Assembly: GCF_964355755.1 (NCBI RefSeq)
Contig: NC_092675.1
Span: 10,741,312 to 10,805,311 of the forward strand
Direction of reading: 5' to 3'
Length of the DNA stretch: 64,000 nucleotides
DNA from: Antedon mediterranea
Taxonomy: Eukaryota; Echinodermata; Crinoidea; Comatulida; Antedonidae
This document shows, piece after piece, positions 26,601 to 32,600 of this stretch (positions are counted from its first letter, which is position 1; each line of letters starts with the position of its first letter). The notes beneath the pieces are model-generated. The model made no database searches, was not told the DNA's origin, and saw only the letters and a list, made by a program, of their open reading frames with translations. A program made the position numbers and the translations under genes.

Positions 26601-29600
26601 AGGCTTCTTAGTGGCGCATGTGCCATTAAGCTGACTCGTATGTCGAAATACAATCAACTACTTTCAAAACATGCATGAGTGCGACAATTTAGTGGTGCAT
26701 CGTAACTGGCCAACCAATCCCAGATCAGGGACCACGGATTGGTTTCAAATAGACTTAACGATTAGCTGTAAATGACCAGATCATTGTTCAATTTTGATGA
26801 AATTTTTAAAAAAATGTTTCAGAAACTTAATGTTGGCAATTATCAACACAGACATGTCAATAGATAGAGCAATCAGACACACACACACACACACACATAC
26901 GATTTCTACACGGTGAGTACGTACAATTTAAAATATGCTTTTTTGCTTGCAAGCAGTGCTTTGACCTAGAAAAAAAATGTGTTATTTTGTCTGTGCACAG
27001 AGTAATATAAATCATGGCCCCTAATATGCTTCCAGGATTAACCCATAATGATCAGCTTTGTATTTTACTTTGATATTTAAATCACAGTTCCACTTACCAT
27101 CTGATGTTTTAATAACATTCTTTAACTGCTGTTGTTTATCTTGAATGGATTTTGATTGTTGACATGTTTCATTTCTAGCCTTGGCCAACTCAAATTCCAT
27201 CGTCTGTTTAGCTGATTCTCCTTCCTCTATTTTTGCCCTCAGCTTAGCTAGTTCAATTTGAAATTGACTGTTCTGTATAAGATGAGCATTTATTTTACAT
27301 TGATGCTAATAAAGTTGATACAGTATAAGCATTCATTCGTCATTTTATGTTAATTGTGTTCAATATGGATGCACCACTTCCTGTGTGTGCCACCGATATA
27401 AAAGTGCAATTTCCAAATAAATTGATTGATTGTGTAATATAATTCCAGTTAGGCTCAGATATCAAATCTATGATTTATAAATGTTTGTTATATCACACTG
27501 AATTCAATACATTTCATGGTCTAAATTCAAACTATTACTTTGCAGTTTTCTGTTAATTTAATGCTTTTCAAGTAGTCCGGTGGCAGGAGGAGGGGGAGTG
27601 GGGTGGAAGATTGCCATCTAACTTTTCTAGACCAGAATTTTTTACAAATTTAGAAGGTAATCGATCAGGATAGGTAGGAAGCGTTTTTTTAGATATAAAG
27701 GGTCAAAGTTCAAAATTGAACAATTACAACAATGTATTATTATATATGTATTATAACAAATTTGTCAAATGGTCTTTTATTACATTTTTATGATTACATG
27801 TATGGTATCTATTTAATCATCTTATGAAAAAAAAGATCCCTTGTGATTAAGGGTTAAATCTCAATATTAACCAATCATAAAACGTACCTATAAAACCAAA
27901 TAAAAACTAACATTATACAAAAATTGGCCTTTTCACACAGAGTTGTAAGACGGTAATATTGCGATAATTTGTGAGCGCCAGTCTAGTGTAAAAACCCCTT
28001 ATTGCCGGCTTCCGTTTACCACCTCTGGACCTAGTAAAATTGCGGTAATATTACCATCACTGTCATAAGCCTGATCTGTGTGGAAGAGTCCACGATATAA
28101 CACCTGCTTACGCAGCGAAGCATTACAACAAACGAAGGTTAAATTCAGTAACGGTAGTCGTGTCGAAGGCCAAGACGGCTTGCTTACTGGAATATTGCCG
28201 CAATTCTATATGAAATGGGTATCAAACTCTCTGGAATCTACAGTAGAGCAACATTCCACAAACTTTTTATTTCATTGCCTAAAATCCTCTTCCTCAATTG
28301 CATTGTAAATTTGTTTTGGGAAGGTAAATTTCTTAAGCCACCTTGGGCCCTTTAAAAATGTTTCCTTGGCCAAATTTGGACTGCGCCAATAGTTTGTGAA
28401 ACGTCCATCTAGAGGATGTAGCATTTTCACTACGTTACAAACCACATTTGATTCAAATGCAAATATTTATTAACATTTACCTTATTATTGAAATTGCTTG
28501 TATGTTCTAGATTCTTTTCCTCTAACTGAGTAACAGTCTTTCTAAGTTTTGTTGAGAGTTCTAGATTAGTAGAAAATTAAAAAATTTAATCTCTGCATCA
28601 ACTAGCAAAACTCCGCAGACACTCCAGAGTTTAGTCAGCTGTGTTGTAACTGTAAGTGCAATAAACATATGTGACATTGTCAATAGAAAATGATCAGGGT
28701 TGCTCAGAGTTCTGAAAGATATGTCCGAAAAACAAAAACAGGTCAAAAGTTCAGATTTCATTTTGTTTAAAAAAACATGCAGTTTTAGGTTATTATTAAT
28801 TAGGTTAAAAATTGTTCTAATTTTATTATATATATAAACAATTATTTTCATCAACCATCTAAACTCAGAAGAAGGAAAAACTAAGGAGATTTGCTCTGAA
28901 ATGTGCGCTAAAAACCATCCTTTTCTCGATCTCATTTGGAGGTCACCAATATTTTTTCATAAGTTAAATAACAACAGGGAAGACAATTTTATAAACTTTC
29001 ATTGATTCGTCAAATAGATTTTAGATCTGTACACATACGCCCGTATTCTTAAACCGGACTTTAGTCGTAGTTCGAGCTAAAACTAAAAAAATGACGTCAT
29101 TTTAATTCATAAACCGAACTTCAACTAAATCACCGACTAAATCAGGCCAACCTCGACTAAATCGAGACGGATTTTGATCGATTTTTTTAGTCCTGGAGAG
29201 GGCAGACTAAATGGTCGACTAAATGGTTTTTAAACGATGTTTATAAAAAACGTAACAGTCATTGAGTTGTTATATTGGCCAGATATTGAAGAATGAAATA
29301 TCTATATTTATATTAGCTTAATTAAATATACATTGGTATAAATTATAATAATGAAAATCATCTTTATTTACAACTGTATACAAATTACATTATTTTCTTC
29401 GCGCAAGTCCGACTTGAGCTACGTCACGCCATAGCGACAATGGGAGATGCGGCAATTCACCACGCGATGGAATGTTTAGGGGGCCTAGCGCTTTCTTGTC
29501 ACGCTATGAAGTGCGTGGTTCGTGGCGATCATACTTTGTTGGGGGCCTAGAAAATATAAAAGTTACCGTACCGCCATGGTTCCTAAATATATTTTTAAGA

Positions 29601-32600
29601 TTTTATTTGTTGTTAATCAAATATACTTCACTGTTAAATTATTACTGATATTGTTCTAATAATTAACGATTAAAATTATTTTTCATGTATATAGTCCTGA
29701 TGCGTAAAAAGTGTTGTAAGAAATGGAAAGTGATATCAATGCGCAAAATTTCGTCTGCTCCTCAAATACTCTCTTGTCATTGGCCAATGTATAGCCTTTG
29801 TTACCCAGACGTGTGCAACTCGACTAAAAGCTCGACTTCATTAAGTCGAACTGCAAACTTCGACTACTTCGTTTTTGAATCGAATTTCAAGTAATAGCTC
29901 GAACTACGACTTTTCCAAGTCGAACTTCGAACTACGACTAATGTCCGGTTTAAGAATACGGGCGTCAGACCTTCCTTAAGAACAATTGTGTGTTGTGCTT
30001 TTTGATTAGCTAATTCAAGTCAACTGACAGCGCATGCTACAAGCCTAAAGCATTGTTCTCTATTGTTCACTTAAAATTAAATCTAAGCGTTTACACTAAA
30101 ACTTGAAAAATCATTTGGATCAAAGATACATTATCTATCATCATGCATTTGTAAACAATTCAGGACCTGGTAGAAATGTTTGGAATCTAATCATGCAAAA
30201 TCTCAATATAATTAAAGAACACAACTGTTTCTAAGGAAATTTCGAATCATACCCATTCACACGCACTGTCTCGCCAACCTACTAGCTAGGACGAGTATAC
30301 AGTGTCAATTGCGATGTTACAATATTTTTTGTTTGTCAAAAAAATGTTCTTTTTTAATAAAGGTTAAATATAACAAAAGCTATTGTGTTTCAGACTAAAT
30401 AAACTGTTCAGAATTAATAAGGAAATTTGGTTTTTGGATATGTTTATTAAAGAAAGACAGATATTGTTCTATAGTTGGTAACAATGATGTTTATTAATGA
30501 TAAAACCTGTGATCTGAAGCATAAAAAACCAATGCCTTACGTAGAATTGCAAGAAAAAATAACGCTATGCATGGGTTACTACCGATGTTCTCCAAATATT
30601 GAAATTACAAGATGTAACTAATTCTTCTATCCAATTGGCAAAAATATTGGTTTCTATTGGTTTTTAATGGCTAGGTCTAACTACCACTAATAGATAAGTG
30701 TTTATTTTATGTATCATTTTCTTACACCAATGGAGCCAATTTAGTCCGGCAAATCTTACTGGCAAATCTTACTGCTTCATGAGAACACTGGTTATGTGTA
30801 CTAAAGTTTACATACAAAGTGAAACAGTATTTTCTTTTTAAATCGGTTTTCAAGTTAAAAATTTAACTTATTAATATAGTACCTTCCTCTTCATTTAATT
30901 CTGCTCGAAGTTCTCTATTTTGTATCCTTAATTGTCGGATATCTTCTCTCATTTTTACATCATCCCTCACTGGTGAACGGCTTCTGACAAGTTCTTGACT
31001 AACCTCTGTAGGTGAATTACCAAAATCTATGCTGGCACCAAACTCAAATGTTCTCTATAAAAATAATCCAATTCTGATTATGTAATGTTACACAGTAGTT
31101 GTTTACACATAAAATGTATTCATATTCTGTTTATAACCTTGATTTAAAAAAAATTGAAGTATAGCTCCTGTAATAAGATTCCTTTTCATAGTGTATGTCT
31201 GAAATTAGGAAAAGTAAATAAAAATGTAGTAGATTTTATATGAACTAGCGGCATATAGTTTTTTATGATAATACAATTTTACAAGGGATAAAAACCAAAA
31301 ATATGCTGTACAATTGGTACTGTACAATTGATTCTTGTTATTGACAGATAGCCAATGATCCTTGACCATGAAAACATGGATCTGGACACCAAATTGTTTA
31401 GGTTATCATTAGTATTGGTCGAGATGCTAAAATGGAAAAATCTTCATATATAATTTGCATAAAAAGTATAGTATTAGGCCTAATAGTATATATGAGACAT
31501 TCTATGCACATGTAAATAATATTTCTGTACACTGACAACAAATGTTCTATATAATAGTGTAGTGTTGTTATGTACAATTTGCCTAATAAGTTCCCATGAT
31601 ATGGTACCGTATTGTAATATAATGATATGCATTTATAATTAAGAAATCAACCTTTGTATTATGATTCAACTAAGTTCACAAACTTGGCCCAGAAAGTCCA
31701 GAGGAGAGTTTGTCCAGATGTTTCAAAAGTATATTTGGTCCATTTAGTTCATAAAACTTAAATAAATAGTTCGAAACTATGAAGCACTATTAATTCAAAA
31801 GGTCATCAGTATTTTCGGACCCCCATCTCGTCTTATTTCAGATGCAGCCACCTCCCTTACAGGAAAATTATTAACACTCTTATGTAACACCATTAACATT
31901 GATAGGAAAATCATCAGCGTCCATAATCACAGTAGTTTACAAGTTAAACGTCACTGTACCGGACCTGTTAAAGGTCAACCTTAACCAATTCGGAACAGAT
32001 TGGGTTAGATTTGTATCAACAACATGTTAGTTATGCTTATAATTCTTTCTCATCCCCACATCTAGGAAACCACTCCCCTTACGAATTAGTTTTTGGCCGT
32101 CAACCTCCAAGTTTGACCTCATTAGCATTTAACCCTATTTCAGGATTGTCTCATTCCTATGAAGAATACTTTGAACACCTCAAGAAGAAATTTCAAAACA
32201 TTTCACAGACAATGCTACAATACAGCGAACACAACAAAACGTCCAAAACTCAAAAATTTCCCAACGCTTAGAAAAAAGTCCAATTTACTCAGTAGGACAA
32301 CTCGTATATTTATACAAGCCAACATCATTATCACTAACGGCAAATTCAAAGAAAATCGCCGCAGAATGGGTCGGACCATTAGTAATTCATGAAGTACTAG
32401 ACCGAACACAATACATCCTAGCAACGATTAAAGGAGAAATACTTCGCGACGTATTCAATTATAACAGACTGAAACCTTGTTTTATGAGAACACCCAAAGA
32501 ACGCCAAAATTTTACACATCTCCAAAAACTTAAACAATTGTTGAATGAACCCACTGATGATAATAATGAGAAAATCCAAAACACCATTAATGTAGTAAAT

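Noticed and set aside
28561-28935. 124-codon minus-strand frame beside CCDC171 exon 3
   Set aside because: Upstream of a clear AG acceptor, with no in-phase donor or homology; treated as intron.
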